DNA of 64,000 nt from Pseudonocardia kunmingensis (GCF_006716445.1 NZ_VFPA01000001.1:1364001-1428000), one strand, 5' to 3'; numbered from the stretch's first letter, positions 41,972 to 50,405 are shown. Made by a program: numbers and translations. Notes: generated by a model from the letters alone, not told the origin.

Positions 41972-42871
41972 ATGACGCGAGCCGTGCTGCGCGCGGCGGA
42001 CCCGGTGCCCGGTCGGTCGCCCGTGCGCGCCCGCCGACGGCGCACCGATGCCTGGCCGCTCGTGCTGCCGGCCCTGGTCCCGGTCGCGCTGTTCAGCGTC
42101 TACCCGCTGGCGCAGGGCCTGTACCTGGGCTTCACCGACGCCCGCGCGGGCCGCGGTGTCGTCACCAGCTTCACCGGGTTCGACAACCTCACGCGGCTGC
42201 TGTCCGACGAGCTGTTCTGGTCCTCGTTCCGGATCGGGATCGTCTGGGCCTTCTCGGTGACCGTGCTGCAGTTCGCCGCGGGCATGGGGCTCGCGCTCCT
42301 GCTGAACGAGGACCTGCGCCTGCGATGGCTCGCCCGCACCCTCGCGCTCGTGCCGTGGGCGATGCCGCCGGTGATCATCGCGATCATGTGGCGGCTGCTG
42401 CTCAACCCCAACCACGGCCCGCTGCCCGGCGGCGTGAACTGGCTCGGCGAGTTCTCCACCGCCTTGCCCGCCGTGATCGTCATCGGGGTGTGGGCGGGCA
42501 TGCCGCAGACCACGATCACGCTGCTCGCCGGCCTGCAGACGATCGACGGTGCGCTGCACGAGGCCGCCGCCGTGGACGGGGCCGGGCCGTGGCGCCGGTT
42601 CTGGCACGTCACGCTGCCCGGGCTGCGCCCGGTGATCGTCGCGATCACCACGCTCGACCTCATCTGGAACCTCAACTCGTTCGCCCTGGTCTACGTGCTC
42701 ACCGCGGGCGGCCCCGGCGGGCAGACGATGCTGCCGATGCTCTTCGCCTACAACGCGGCCTTCCGCTACGGCGAGTTCGGCTACGCCTCGGCGATGGGCG
42801 GCGTGATGGTGGTCCTCGTCGTCGGGTTCCTGCTGTTCTACCTGCGCTCGCAGCTGCGGAGGATGCCGTGA
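41972..42871 (+). CDS. Carbohydrate ABC transporter permease, MalF-type
   Basis: About 299 residues with six TM helices (for example WPLVLPALVPVALFSVYPLA; IGIVWAFSVTVLQFAAGMGLAL) and no P2 insert, unlike the permease at 400-1701. The EAA loop EAAAVDGAGPWRRFWHVTLP docks the ATPase. DARAGRGVVTSFTGFDNLTRL is the usual extracytoplasmic MalF segment. The stop overlaps the next permease's GTG. It is the first gene of a three-gene importer operon with no ATPase gene, so a shared MsmK-type ATPase is likely needed. Confidence 0.92.
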   Translation: MTRAVLRAADPVPGRSPVRARRRRTDAWPLVLPALVPVALFSVYPLAQGLYLGFTDARAGRGVVTSFTGFDNLTRLLSDELFWSSFRIGIVWAFSVTVLQFAAGMGLALLLNEDLRLRWLARTLALVPWAMPPVIIAIMWRLLLNPNHGPLPGGVNWLGEFSTALPAVIVIGVWAGMPQTTITLLAGLQTIDGALHEAAAVDGAGPWRRFWHVTLPGLRPVIVAITTLDLIWNLNSFALVYVLTAGGPGGQTMLPMLFAYNAAFRYGEFGYASAMGGVMVVLVVGFLLFYLRSQLRRMP

Positions 42872-43680
42872 GGCGCCCGCTGCAGTACCTCGCGCTGGCC
42901 GCCTACCTGGTCTTCCTCGGCTTCCCGCTGCTGTGGCTGCTGGGCACGGCGCTCAAGTCCCCGGACGAGCTCGCGACCGGCGGGATCGTGCCGCTGTCGC
43001 CCACCGTGGAGAACTTCGCCGACGCCGTGGTGCGCGCCGACCTCGTGACGGCCGCGACCAACAGCCTCCTCGTCGCGCTCGGCACCACCGTGCTAGTGCT
43101 GGTGCTCGCGCTCCCCGCCGCGTACGCGCTGGCCCGCTACCGCACCCGGCTCAAGCTCGTGGCCAACGGCTGGGTGCTGGTCAGCCAGGTCTTCCCGGTG
43201 ATCCTCGTCGTGGTGCCGCTGTTCCTGATCCTGCGCCAGTTCCGGCTGGTGGACAGCCTCGTCGGGCTGACGCTCGTGCACGCGGTCTACGCACTGCCGT
43301 TCGCGCTGTGGATGCTGCAGGGCTTCATCGCCGCGATCCCGCGCGACGTCGAGGAGGCCGGTGTCGTCGACGGCGCCGGCCGCGTGCGGGTGCTGGCGAG
43401 CATCGTGGCCCCGCTGCTGGCACCCGGCCTCGTCGCCACCGCGATGTTCACCATGATCTCCTCGTGGAACGAGTTCTTCTTCGCGCTCGTGCTGATCCAG
43501 GACCCGGCGAAGGTGACGCTGCCGCTCACCCTCGCCCGGTTCGTCGGCGCCGAGGGCCAGGTGCAGCTCGGGGCGCTCGCCGCCGGTGCACTGCTGGCCA
43601 CGGTGCCGAGCCTGCTGTTCTTCGCCGCGGTCCAGCGGCGGCTCACGTCCGGGCTGCTCAGCGGCGCGGTGAAGGGATAG
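42868..43680 (+). CDS. Carbohydrate ABC transporter permease, MalG-type
   Basis: About 270 residues, six TM helices. The TM1 region LALAAYLVFLGFPLLWLLGTALKSPDE and the segment PRDVEEAGVVDGAGRVRVLASIVAPLLAPG, which holds the EAA loop (EEAGVVDGAG), are diagnostic. The C-terminus LTSGLLSGAVKG is the usual MalG ending. The GTG start overlaps the preceding TGA (GTGA). The binding-protein gene follows 8 bp later. Confidence 0.93.
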   Translation: MRRPLQYLALAAYLVFLGFPLLWLLGTALKSPDELATGGIVPLSPTVENFADAVVRADLVTAATNSLLVALGTTVLVLVLALPAAYALARYRTRLKLVANGWVLVSQVFPVILVVVPLFLILRQFRLVDSLVGLTLVHAVYALPFALWMLQGFIAAIPRDVEEAGVVDGAGRVRVLASIVAPLLAPGLVATAMFTMISSWNEFFFALVLIQDPAKVTLPLTLARFVGAEGQVQLGALAAGALLATVPSLLFFAAVQRRLTSGLLSGAVKG

Positions 43681-43688
43681 GAGCACCG

Positions 43689-44963
43689 ATGCGGAAGCTG
43701 CTCGTCGCGATCGGCGCCGTCGCCGCGCTCGCCGGCTGCGCCACCGCCCCCGTCGGCCCCGAGGTCGACGAGGGCACCGGCCCCGTCACGCTGACGTTCC
43801 AGAGCCTCGCGTTCCAGGAGCCGAGCGTCGCCGCCACGGAGCGGATCGTCGCCGACTGGAACGCCGCCCACCCGGACGTCCGGGTGGAGCTGACGCAGGG
43901 CAGCTGGGACTCCGTGCACGACCAGCTGGTGACCCAGTTCCAGGGCGGCACGGCCCCGGACGTCATCCACGACGAGTCGGCCGACATCAGCGGCTTCGCC
44001 CGCCAGGGCTACCTCGCCGACCTGGGACCGCACCTGTCCGATGAGACCCGGGCGGCGATCCCGCAGGGCGTGTGGGACGCCGTCACCGTCGACGGGACGA
44101 CCGTCGCCGCACCGACCCTGCTGCAGTCCTACGTGGTGTTCGCGAACACCACGATGCTGGAGCAGGCGGGCGTCCCGATCCCGACGAGCCCGACCCTGAC
44201 CTGGGACGAGCTCGCCGCCGCCGCGCGGAGCACCACCACCGCGACGACCGCGGGGCTGGGCTGGGGCCTGCGGCAGCCGACGGCCACCGTCATGAGCCTC
44301 GGGCTGAACTTCGGCGGCACCTTCTTCACCGGCGCGGGCGAGGCCACCACCGTGCAGGTGGGAGACGCCGAGCTGGAGGTGCCGCGGCGGATCCACGAGA
44401 TGGCCTACGTCGACCGGTCCCTCGACCCGACCTCGCTCACGCAGAGCGGCTCCGACGTCGTCACCGCGTTCCTCGACGGGCGCTACGCCATGGTCGTGGC
44501 GGGCAGCTACGTGGCGCAGCAGATCGCGGAGGCGGCGCCGCCCGGCTTCTCCTGGGCGGTGCTCCCCGCGCTGGCCGGCACCTCACCGGAGCAGGCCGCC
44601 AACCCGCAGACGCTCTCGGTGCCCGCCGACAGCCCGCACGTCGCCCAGGCCGCCGACTTCATCGAGTTCTACCTGCAGGCGCAGAACCTCGCGGCGGTGG
44701 CGCAGGGCGAGTGGCTGATCCCCACGTCCGGCGCGGCCCGCGACGCGGTGGCCGAGGCCACCGGCGGCCAGGACGGGTGGACGGCCACCCTGGCCGGGGC
44801 CGAGTACCTGACCACGGCCCCGTTCCAGTCGGTGACCGACTACCCGCAGTGGAAGGACCAGATCGCCACCCCCGCCCTGCAGCGCTACCTGGGCGCCCAG
44901 ATCGACCTGCCCACCCTGCAGCGCGAGCTGACGGAGGGCTGGGCGCAGGTGAGCGGCGGCTGA
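43689..44963 (+). CDS. Extracellular sugar-binding lipoprotein of an ABC importer
   Basis: About 424 residues. MRKLLVAIGAVAALAGC carries the lipobox (lipid Cys at 17). The mature part has TLTFQSLAFQEPSVAATERI, WNAAHPDVRVELTQGSW, GTAPDVIHDESADI and LTWDELAAAARS, the standard cluster-1 binding-protein landmarks. It is the last gene of the operon, followed 12 bp later by a palindromic repeat. The substrate is unknown. Confidence 0.93.
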   Translation: MRKLLVAIGAVAALAGCATAPVGPEVDEGTGPVTLTFQSLAFQEPSVAATERIVADWNAAHPDVRVELTQGSWDSVHDQLVTQFQGGTAPDVIHDESADISGFARQGYLADLGPHLSDETRAAIPQGVWDAVTVDGTTVAAPTLLQSYVVFANTTMLEQAGVPIPTSPTLTWDELAAAARSTTTATTAGLGWGLRQPTATVMSLGLNFGGTFFTGAGEATTVQVGDAELEVPRRIHEMAYVDRSLDPTSLTQSGSDVVTAFLDGRYAMVVAGSYVAQQIAEAAPPGFSWAVLPALAGTSPEQAANPQTLSVPADSPHVAQAADFIEFYLQAQNLAAVAQGEWLIPTSGAARDAVAEATGGQDGWTATLAGAEYLTTAPFQSVTDYPQWKDQIATPALQRYLGAQIDLPTLQRELTEGWAQVSGG

Positions 44964-44975
44964 GACCCCCGGCGC

Positions 44976-45024
44976 AACGAACGGCACTCTCGTCGCTACC
45001 TAGCCGACGAAAGTGCCGTTCGTT
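44976..45024. repeat. Dispersed palindromic repeat, copy 5 of 7
   Basis: 20-bp arms starting AACGAACGGCAC and ending GTGCCGTTCGTT, one mismatch, centre CTACCTAGC. It lies 12 bp after the binding-protein stop, in terminator position, and opens a run of four hairpins reaching 45284. Confidence 0.88.
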
Positions 45025-45114
45025 CGGCAGGGGCGGCGCGTGATCGGTGTGAGCCGCACCTCACCGTGCTCGCCGCCGCGCTCACGTACTTCTCGCACGC
45101 CTGCTCGCCGTCGT

Positions 45115-45195
45115 GATCGCCAGGAGTGGTGTCACGGCGGCACATCTGCCGCTCACGGCGGCACATCTGCCGCTCTGGCACCACTCCTGCTGATC
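45115..45195. repeat. Palindrome enclosing two tandem 21-bp repeats
   Basis: Outer arms GATCGCCAGGAGTGGTG and CACCACTCCTGCTGATC (one mismatched pair of dinucleotides) enclose two exact tandem copies of a 21-bp unit, TCACGGCGGCACATCTGCCG plus C (45132-45152 and 45153-45173). Each inner copy is itself a small hairpin (CGGC..GCCG). The layout resembles an operator array or a folded element; no gene is near. Confidence 0.7.
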
Positions 45196-45241
45196 ATGGC
45201 CGTCTCGCGTTCCGCGGAACGCGCCTGCACGTGATCAGATA

Positions 45242-45284
45242 GACGTGAGCGGGGTTGAGGCCAAGATCGAACCCCGCTCACGTC
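45242..45284. terminator. Perfect 15-bp hairpin
   Basis: Stem GACGTGAGCGGGGTT / AACCCCGCTCACGTC with a 13-nt loop and no T-run. A shorter palindrome GCGTTCCGCGGAACGC lies just before it at 45206-45221. It directly precedes inverted-repeat element B. It could be a terminator or part of that element. Confidence 0.6.
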
Positions 45285-45297
45285 GATGTGGTCATGG

Positions 45298-45890
45298 AAT
45301 CTCCTGTGGGCGCGCCGTTCCCGGCTCGAGACCACTGCCCCCGCCCTGGCCCGGTCCTCGGCGCAGTCGGCCGGTCCTCCTCGATCCCGCCCCGTCGGCG
45401 AGATGGCCGGGTTGGGCCAAGGACCGAATGTCGTGGCTGGCCGGACGGCCGTCCCCGACCGGGCCCAGGCCTGTCCCGGACGAGACCGCCCCTGCCGCGT
45501 GCGTGCGCACCTGGCGGTGGTCCCGTTCTCCACCCGTCCCGGCGATCATCAGACCGGTCCGGGCCGTCCATGCGCCCTTGATCGGCGGAAAGGGGCCATG
45601 CGCTGCACGGGTGCGGCTCAGGTCCCTGGTTCGCTGATCAAAGCCGTTTCGAAGAGGTTGGGAACGGCACCACAGCCGGATGAGTGGCATCCGGCAGCAA
45701 CGAGCTCGTCCAGAACAGGCCTGGGCCCGGTCGGGTACGGCCACCCGGGCGACCCCGTAACTCGGTCGTTCTGCCAACCGGGCCACCTCGACACCGGGGG
45801 GCGGGTACGCCGCCGGGGCGACTACGAGTGACGGCTCGGCGCGGGGTGGGGGCAGTTCGCCTCGAGTCGGGAACGGCGCGCCCACCGCAA
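45298..45890. repeat. Degenerate inverted-repeat element B (~0.6 kb, arms ~230 bp)
   Basis: The left arm begins CTCCTGTGGGCGCGCCG and ends GTGGTCCCGTTCT (~45530). The right arm, reversed, runs from GGGAACGGCACCAC (~45659) to GGAACGGCGCGCCCACCG (~45889). A ~130-bp unrelated centre separates them. Both arms match those of element A (31187-31695). The gap 45025-45943 has no supported gene, so this element and the hairpins before it account for the whole stretch. Confidence 0.65.
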
Positions 45891-45943
45891 CCCGCCCCAC
45901 CCGACAGGAACAGACCACGAAGTGAACGCGGAACCGCCGCCGC

Positions 45944-46459
45944 TCAGCCCGGCGAGATCAAAGTGCCGGGCGCCACCCGCGACGGCAGCGGCTTCGCGAA
46001 GTAGCGGCTCGACTCCGAGTCCGCGTAGTGGCCGAACGCCGGCATCGGCGCGTAGCCGGAGCTCGCGTACAGCGCGATCGCCTCGGGCTGGCGGGTGCCG
46101 GTCTCCAGCACGAGGCGCGTGAGCCCGGCCGCGGCGGCGGCGCGCTCCAGCTCGGCCAGCACGGCGCGGGCGTGGCCGTGCCCGCGGTGCGCGGCGTTCA
46201 CGTACATGCGCTTGACCTCGGCGTCGCCGTCGCGCAGGGCCGGGGACTCCGCCGCGCTCCGCGCCCGCCACCCGCCGCACGCCACCGGCTGCCCGTCCAC
46301 GTAGCCGACGACGAAGAAGCCGGCAGGCGGCGCGAACTCCCGCGCATCGAGCACCGTGGCGTCCTCGCCGCCGTAGCGCTCGACGTAGACCTGCTGGACC
46401 TCGGCGATCAGGCGGGCGGCGTCGGGGTGGTCGAGGGGCGTCGGGCGGAGATCGAGCAC
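45944..46459 (-). CDS. GNAT-family N-acetyltransferase
   Basis: About 171 residues. The acetyl-CoA binding motif A is clear: EVKRMYVNAAHRGHGHARAV (RGHGHA pyrophosphate loop), followed by LVLETGTRQPEAIALYASSGY (motif B). The N-terminal half has VVGYVDGQPVACGGWR, the usual strand 4 region. The acceptor substrate is unknown. It follows element B and is preceded upstream by a DUF664 gene relic on the same strand. Confidence 0.9.
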   Translation of the reverse strand: MLDLRPTPLDHPDAARLIAEVQQVYVERYGGEDATVLDAREFAPPAGFFVVGYVDGQPVACGGWRARSAAESPALRDGDAEVKRMYVNAAHRGHGHARAVLAELERAAAAAGLTRLVLETGTRQPEAIALYASSGYAPMPAFGHYADSESSRYFAKPLPSRVAPGTLISPG

Positions 46460-46479
46460 GCCCTCGATCCTACGAGCGG

Positions 46480-46649
46480 CTACCCGCCGGTCCGCCCGTC
46501 GATCAGCTCGCGGACCACGTCGAGGTGCCCCGCGTGCCGGGCGTACTCCTGCAGCAGGTGGAACAGCACCCGCTCCAGGGTCGGTAGCCGAGGAGGACCT
46601 CGGCGCGGGAGGCGCGCGGGCTGGTGGGCTCGGGGAACGGGAGGGTCAC
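46480..46649 (-). pseudogene. Relic of a DUF664 (mycothiol-dependent DinB-like) gene, internally deleted
   Basis: On the minus strand a GTG at 46649 opens VTLPFPEPTSPRASRAEVLL, which matches the start of actinobacterial DUF664 proteins. After GYR the frame breaks, and a second frame gives TLERVLFHLLQEYARHAGHL then DVVRELIDGRTGG and a TAG stop (46480-46482), which matches the C-terminus of the same family. About 110 central residues, including the metal-binding core, are missing. The frame switch falls near 46580. It sits immediately downstream of the MFS gene. Confidence 0.75.
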
Positions 46650-46653
46650 CGGC

Positions 46654-47835
46654 TCAGCCTGGCACCGGCTCCCGCACCCGGCCCGCGCTCATCACGGCCG
46701 CGAGGCTGAGCGCGGCCAGCAGCGCCACGACCAGCAGCAGCACCGGGTACCCGGCCAGCCCGGTGAGCGCCGCGAGCAGCACGGGCAGCAGGAACCCGAT
46801 GTAGGTGAACGCGTAGTACACGGCCGTGAGCCCGGCGAGCTGCGCCGGCTCGGCCATCCGCTGCACCTCGATCAGGCCGGCGACCAGCAGCAGCCCGTAG
46901 CCCGCGCCGAGCACGACCGACGCCGGCACGGCGAGCACCGGGGAGCCCAGCGCGGCCGCCGCGGCGGCGACCAGGAGGCCGCCCACGAGCGCCACGAGCC
47001 CGAGACGCGCGCCCGTCACCGGGGAGAGCCGGCGGGCCCACGACTGCACGGCGATGCCGGTGCCGAGCGTCACCGTGGTGAGCAGGGTGGCGTAGACCAG
47101 CCCGAAACCGGCCAGCTGCGGGCCCAACGCCGCGGGCTGCACGGCGAAGGACAGCGCGGGCGCCCCGAACACCCAGGGCGCCATCGGGGCGACGACCCGG
47201 CGGAACCGCCGCGGCAGGTGCACCCGCAGCCCGGACCGGAACGCCCCCGGCGGGCGCGTCTCGGGCAGCCCCGCCACCGCGGCCACCACGGCGGCGGTCA
47301 GCACGATGTGCACGAGGTAGGGCAGCTCCATCGGCAGCGGAGCCCACTGCGCGAGCACCCCGGCGACGAGCGGCCCGACGCAGAACCCAGCCGACAACCC
47401 GAGCGCGGCGCGGCGCGCGCCCGCGGCGGCGTCGGCGCCCGGGTCCCACGGGGCCTGCGACAGCTCCTTGACCCACGTGGTGCCCACGGCCATCGCGATG
47501 CCCGTGACCACACCGAACAGGAACCGGCCGGTGTAGAGCGCGGGCTGGGACACCGCCGCCACGCCGCCGAGCGCGAGCACCGCGCTGGCCGGCGCCGACA
47601 CCACCAGCGAGGGCAGCAGCAACCGCCGCCGCCCCCACCGGTCGGACGCCGGCCCGCCCAGCAGCAGGCCCGGCACGAGCCCCGCGGCGTAGACGCCGAA
47701 GAACGCCGCGACGACCACCGCCGGGTAGTGCGCCTGCTCCCGGTACATCACCATCAGCGAGCTGAACTGGTTCGCCCCGTACCCGATGGCGAACAGTGCC
47801 GCCGCCGCCCGCATCCATCCCTGCACGCCCGCCAT
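46654..47835 (-). CDS. MFS transporter (putative drug/metabolite efflux)
   Basis: About 393 residues, 12 TM helices. The loop 2-3 MFS signature GGPASDRWGRRRLLL is present, with TGRFLFGVVTGIAMAVGTTWVKEL in the TM4-5 region. It is in the drug:H+ antiporter-like group by general pattern; the substrate is unknown. The start ATG 47835 opens AGVQGWMRAAAALFAIGYGAN, consistent with a short cytoplasmic tail. It is convergent with no gene and lies 46 bp after the malate synthase stop on the same strand. Confidence 0.88.
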   Translation of the reverse strand: MAGVQGWMRAAAALFAIGYGANQFSSLMVMYREQAHYPAVVVAAFFGVYAAGLVPGLLLGGPASDRWGRRRLLLPSLVVSAPASAVLALGGVAAVSQPALYTGRFLFGVVTGIAMAVGTTWVKELSQAPWDPGADAAAGARRAALGLSAGFCVGPLVAGVLAQWAPLPMELPYLVHIVLTAAVVAAVAGLPETRPPGAFRSGLRVHLPRRFRRVVAPMAPWVFGAPALSFAVQPAALGPQLAGFGLVYATLLTTVTLGTGIAVQSWARRLSPVTGARLGLVALVGGLLVAAAAAALGSPVLAVPASVVLGAGYGLLLVAGLIEVQRMAEPAQLAGLTAVYYAFTYIGFLLPVLLAALTGLAGYPVLLLVVALLAALSLAAVMSAGRVREPVPG

Positions 47836-47881
47836 GCTGCGCGCCGGACGGTTCGGTCGCCCCCGAACTGTGGCCGGGAGC

Positions 47882-50032
47882 TCAGGCGCCGGCCTTGGCG
47901 GTGCGCCGCCAGGTGGTCAGCACGCGCTCGGTGTAGCCGTTCGGCTCGGTGCGCCCGGTGAACACCAGCTCGAGCGCCGCCTGGAAGGACGGGCTCGCGT
48001 CGAGGTCCGCCGCCATCGGCGCGTATCCCGGCTCCCGGGCGTTCTGCTCGTCGACGAGCGCGGCCATGCGCGCGAACGTCTCGCGCACCCCCGCCTCGTC
48101 GACCAGGCCGTGGTGCAGCCAGTTGGCGATGAGCTGGCTGGAGATCCGCAGCGTGGCGCGGTCCTCCATCAGGCCGACGCCCTCCAGGTCCGGCACGGTG
48201 GAGCACCCGATGCCCAGGCCCACCCACCGCACGACGTAGCCGAGGATCGACTGCGCGTTGGTCTCCAGCTCGTGCTGCCTCTCCTGTTCCGACAGCTCAC
48301 CGGTGAGCAGCGGGACCTCGAGCAGCAGCCGCCGGTCGGTCTCCCGGCCGGCGAGCTCGCGCTGGCGGGCCGCGACGTCGATGCGCAGGTAGTGCAGCGC
48401 GTGCAGGGTGGCGGCCGTCGGCGAGGGCACCCACGCGGTGTTGGCGCCGGCCTCGGGGTGGGCGCCCTTCGTGGCGAGCAGCTCGGCCATCGCGGCGGGC
48501 TTGGCGAACATCCCCTTGCCGACCTGGGCGTTGCCGACGAACCCGGCGCGCAGCGCGACGTCGACGTTGCGGTCCTCGTAGCCCTGCAGCCACGCCGTGG
48601 ACTTCATGTCGTTCTTGCGCACGACCGGGCCGGCGAGGAAGTCGGAGTGGATCTCGTCGCCGGTGCGGTCGAGGAAGCCGGTGTTCACGAAGATCACGCG
48701 GTCCTGGGCCTGGGCGATGCAGGCGTCGAGGGTGAGCGAGGTGCGCTTCTCCTCGTCCATGATCCCGACCTTGAGCGTGGCCGGCGCCAGCCCGAGCGCC
48801 TCCTCGACGGCGGCGAACAGCTCGGCGGTGAGCGCCACCTCGTCCGGGCCGTGCTGCTTGGGCTTGACGATGTAGACGCTGCCGGCGCGCGAGTTGGAGT
48901 AGCGCCCCAGGCCCCGCAGGTCGTGCAGCGCGGCGGTGGCGGAGACGAGCGCGTCGAGCACGCCCTCGCCGACCGGCTCACCGTCCACCTGCACGGCGTC
49001 GGTGAACATGTGGTGCCCGCAGTTGCGCACGAGCATGAGGGAGCGCCCGTGCAGGGTGAGCGGGGAGCCGTCCGGCGCCGTGTACTCCCGGTCCCCGTTG
49101 ACGCGCCGCTCGACGGTCTCGCCGCCCTTCTCGAAGCGCGAGACGAGCTCCCCGGTCATCAACCCGAGCCAGGTGCGGTAGGCCAGGGCCTTGTCCTCGC
49201 CGTCGACCGTGGCGACCGAGTCCTCGAGGTCGACGATCGTGGTGACGGCCGCCTCGACCGCGACGTCGGCGACGTCGGCGTGGTGCTGGCGCCCGACCTG
49301 GTGCTCGGGATCGATCGTCAGCTCGACGTGCAGGTTGTGGTGGCGCAGCAGGACGGCCGCGACCGCGCCCCGCGACCCGCCGCCGCCGTCGGAGCCGCTG
49401 CGGTGGCCGGCGAACTGCCCCGCGTCGGCGAGGCCGGTCTCCCCCGTGCCCGTCGCGACGACCAGCCGCCCGTTCTCCACCCGGTAGGCCGTGGCGTCGG
49501 CGTGGCTGCCCTGGGCGAGCGGGAAGAACTCGTCGAGCAGCCGGTCGGCCTCGGCGATGACCTGCGCGCCGCGCTCCTCGTCGTAGCCGGGGGCGAGCTC
49601 GTGGTCGAGCGGCAGCGCGTCGGTGCCGTAGAGCGCGTCGTAGAGCGAGCCCCAGCGGGCGTTCGCCGCGTTCAGGGCGTAGCGGGGCACGGTGGCCGGC
49701 ACCACGAGCTGCGGGCCGGCGATCTCGGCGATCTCGGCGTCGACGCGGTCGACCTGCACCTTCGGCGAGGCCGGCGGCACGAGGTAGCCGATCTCGGTGA
49801 GGAAGGCCTCGTACGCGGCGACGTCGCCCCCACCGTTCTCGGAATGCCAGGCGTCGAGCTGGGCCTGCAGCTCGTCGCGCCGCTGCAGCAGCAGCTTGAT
49901 CCGGCCGTCGAACCGGCCGTGCAGCGCGGCGAGGGTGGACCAGAACCACTCCGGCTCGAGGTCGAGGCCGGGCAGCAGCTCGTCGGCCACGAACTCCCGC
50001 AAAGCCGGATCGATCTGCAGTTGCGCACTCAT
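47882..50032 (-). CDS. glcB: Malate synthase G
   Basis: About 716 residues, typical of isoform G. It condenses glyoxylate with acetyl-CoA to malate in the cytosol. Recognisable segments: NAANARWGSLYDALYGTDALP (start of the catalytic barrel), NCGHHMFTDAV, SVYIVKPKQHGPDEVALT, VGIMDEEKRTSLTLDACI (active-site Glu/Asp region), VFVNTGFLDRTGDEIHSD and ETNAQSILGYVVRWVGLGIG. The ATG at 50032 is a clear start. It is divergent from glcDEF, whose product glyoxylate it would use. A palindromic operator lies 72 bp upstream. Confidence 0.97.
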   Translation of the reverse strand: MSAQLQIDPALREFVADELLPGLDLEPEWFWSTLAALHGRFDGRIKLLLQRRDELQAQLDAWHSENGGGDVAAYEAFLTEIGYLVPPASPKVQVDRVDAEIAEIAGPQLVVPATVPRYALNAANARWGSLYDALYGTDALPLDHELAPGYDEERGAQVIAEADRLLDEFFPLAQGSHADATAYRVENGRLVVATGTGETGLADAGQFAGHRSGSDGGGGSRGAVAAVLLRHHNLHVELTIDPEHQVGRQHHADVADVAVEAAVTTIVDLEDSVATVDGEDKALAYRTWLGLMTGELVSRFEKGGETVERRVNGDREYTAPDGSPLTLHGRSLMLVRNCGHHMFTDAVQVDGEPVGEGVLDALVSATAALHDLRGLGRYSNSRAGSVYIVKPKQHGPDEVALTAELFAAVEEALGLAPATLKVGIMDEEKRTSLTLDACIAQAQDRVIFVNTGFLDRTGDEIHSDFLAGPVVRKNDMKSTAWLQGYEDRNVDVALRAGFVGNAQVGKGMFAKPAAMAELLATKGAHPEAGANTAWVPSPTAATLHALHYLRIDVAARQRELAGRETDRRLLLEVPLLTGELSEQERQHELETNAQSILGYVVRWVGLGIGCSTVPDLEGVGLMEDRATLRISSQLIANWLHHGLVDEAGVRETFARMAALVDEQNAREPGYAPMAADLDASPSFQAALELVFTGRTEPNGYTERVLTTWRRTAKAGA

Positions 50033-50103
50033 CTCTCACCCTCCGGTCGGCAGCACGCACGGCGGGTACCCGCCCGGCGACTTTTCTACCAGACGGACTT
50101 GCA

Positions 50104-50120
50104 CTTCCGCATTGCGGAAG
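50104..50120. promoter_or_regulatory. Palindromic operator, IclR-like, upstream of glcB
   Basis: Perfect 17-bp palindrome CTTCCGCA T TGCGGAAG. TTCC...GGAA dyads of this size are typical of IclR-family regulators, which control malate synthase and glyoxylate genes in other bacteria. It is 72 bp upstream of glcB. No IclR gene is in the window. Confidence 0.6.
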
Positions 50121-50126
50121 CGAAAC

Positions 50127-50261
50127 TCATCTCATGACGACGGCAGCGGGCGCCGGCACGGGGTCGACCGACGCGGGTCCCACGGCGCCGGTGAGCGCCA
50201 GCACCACGACGACGGCCGCCACGACGACGAGGGACAGCTGCAGCTTCCGGCGGGGACCCAC
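50127..50261 (-). CDS. 44-residue single-helix membrane peptide (hypothetical)
   Basis: A GTG at 50261 follows GGGAGGTCGGAGC and opens GPRRKLQLSLVVVAAVVVV, then LALTGAVGPASVDPVPAPAA and a short end. It has one TM helix with a basic N-terminus and a Pro/Ala tail outside. It lies between glcB and glcD on the glcB strand, ending 6 bp before the operator-like palindrome. The frame is open far upstream as an antisense shadow of glcD, so the case rests on the ribosome-binding site and the membrane-helix pattern. A longer start near 50306 is possible. Confidence 0.4.
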   Translation of the reverse strand: MGPRRKLQLSLVVVAAVVVVLALTGAVGPASVDPVPAPAAVVMR

Positions 50262-50405
50262 CGCTCCGACCTCCCGAAGGCTCACCGGCAGTGCGCACTC
50301 GATCACTGCGTGCCCGGTCCCGGCGGCGCCGAGGACCGCGCGGTCCGCGGACCGCGGCCGTAGTCTCCATGCAAGCCAGCGACCCGCGACGGAGGGGGCC
50401 GGTCG

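Noticed and set aside
45285..45918. Several 100-200 codon frames in the 45.3-45.9 kb gap
   Set aside because: They arise from the repeat arms on both strands, have no ribosome-binding sites of note, and their shared peptide patterns only mirror the DNA repeat.
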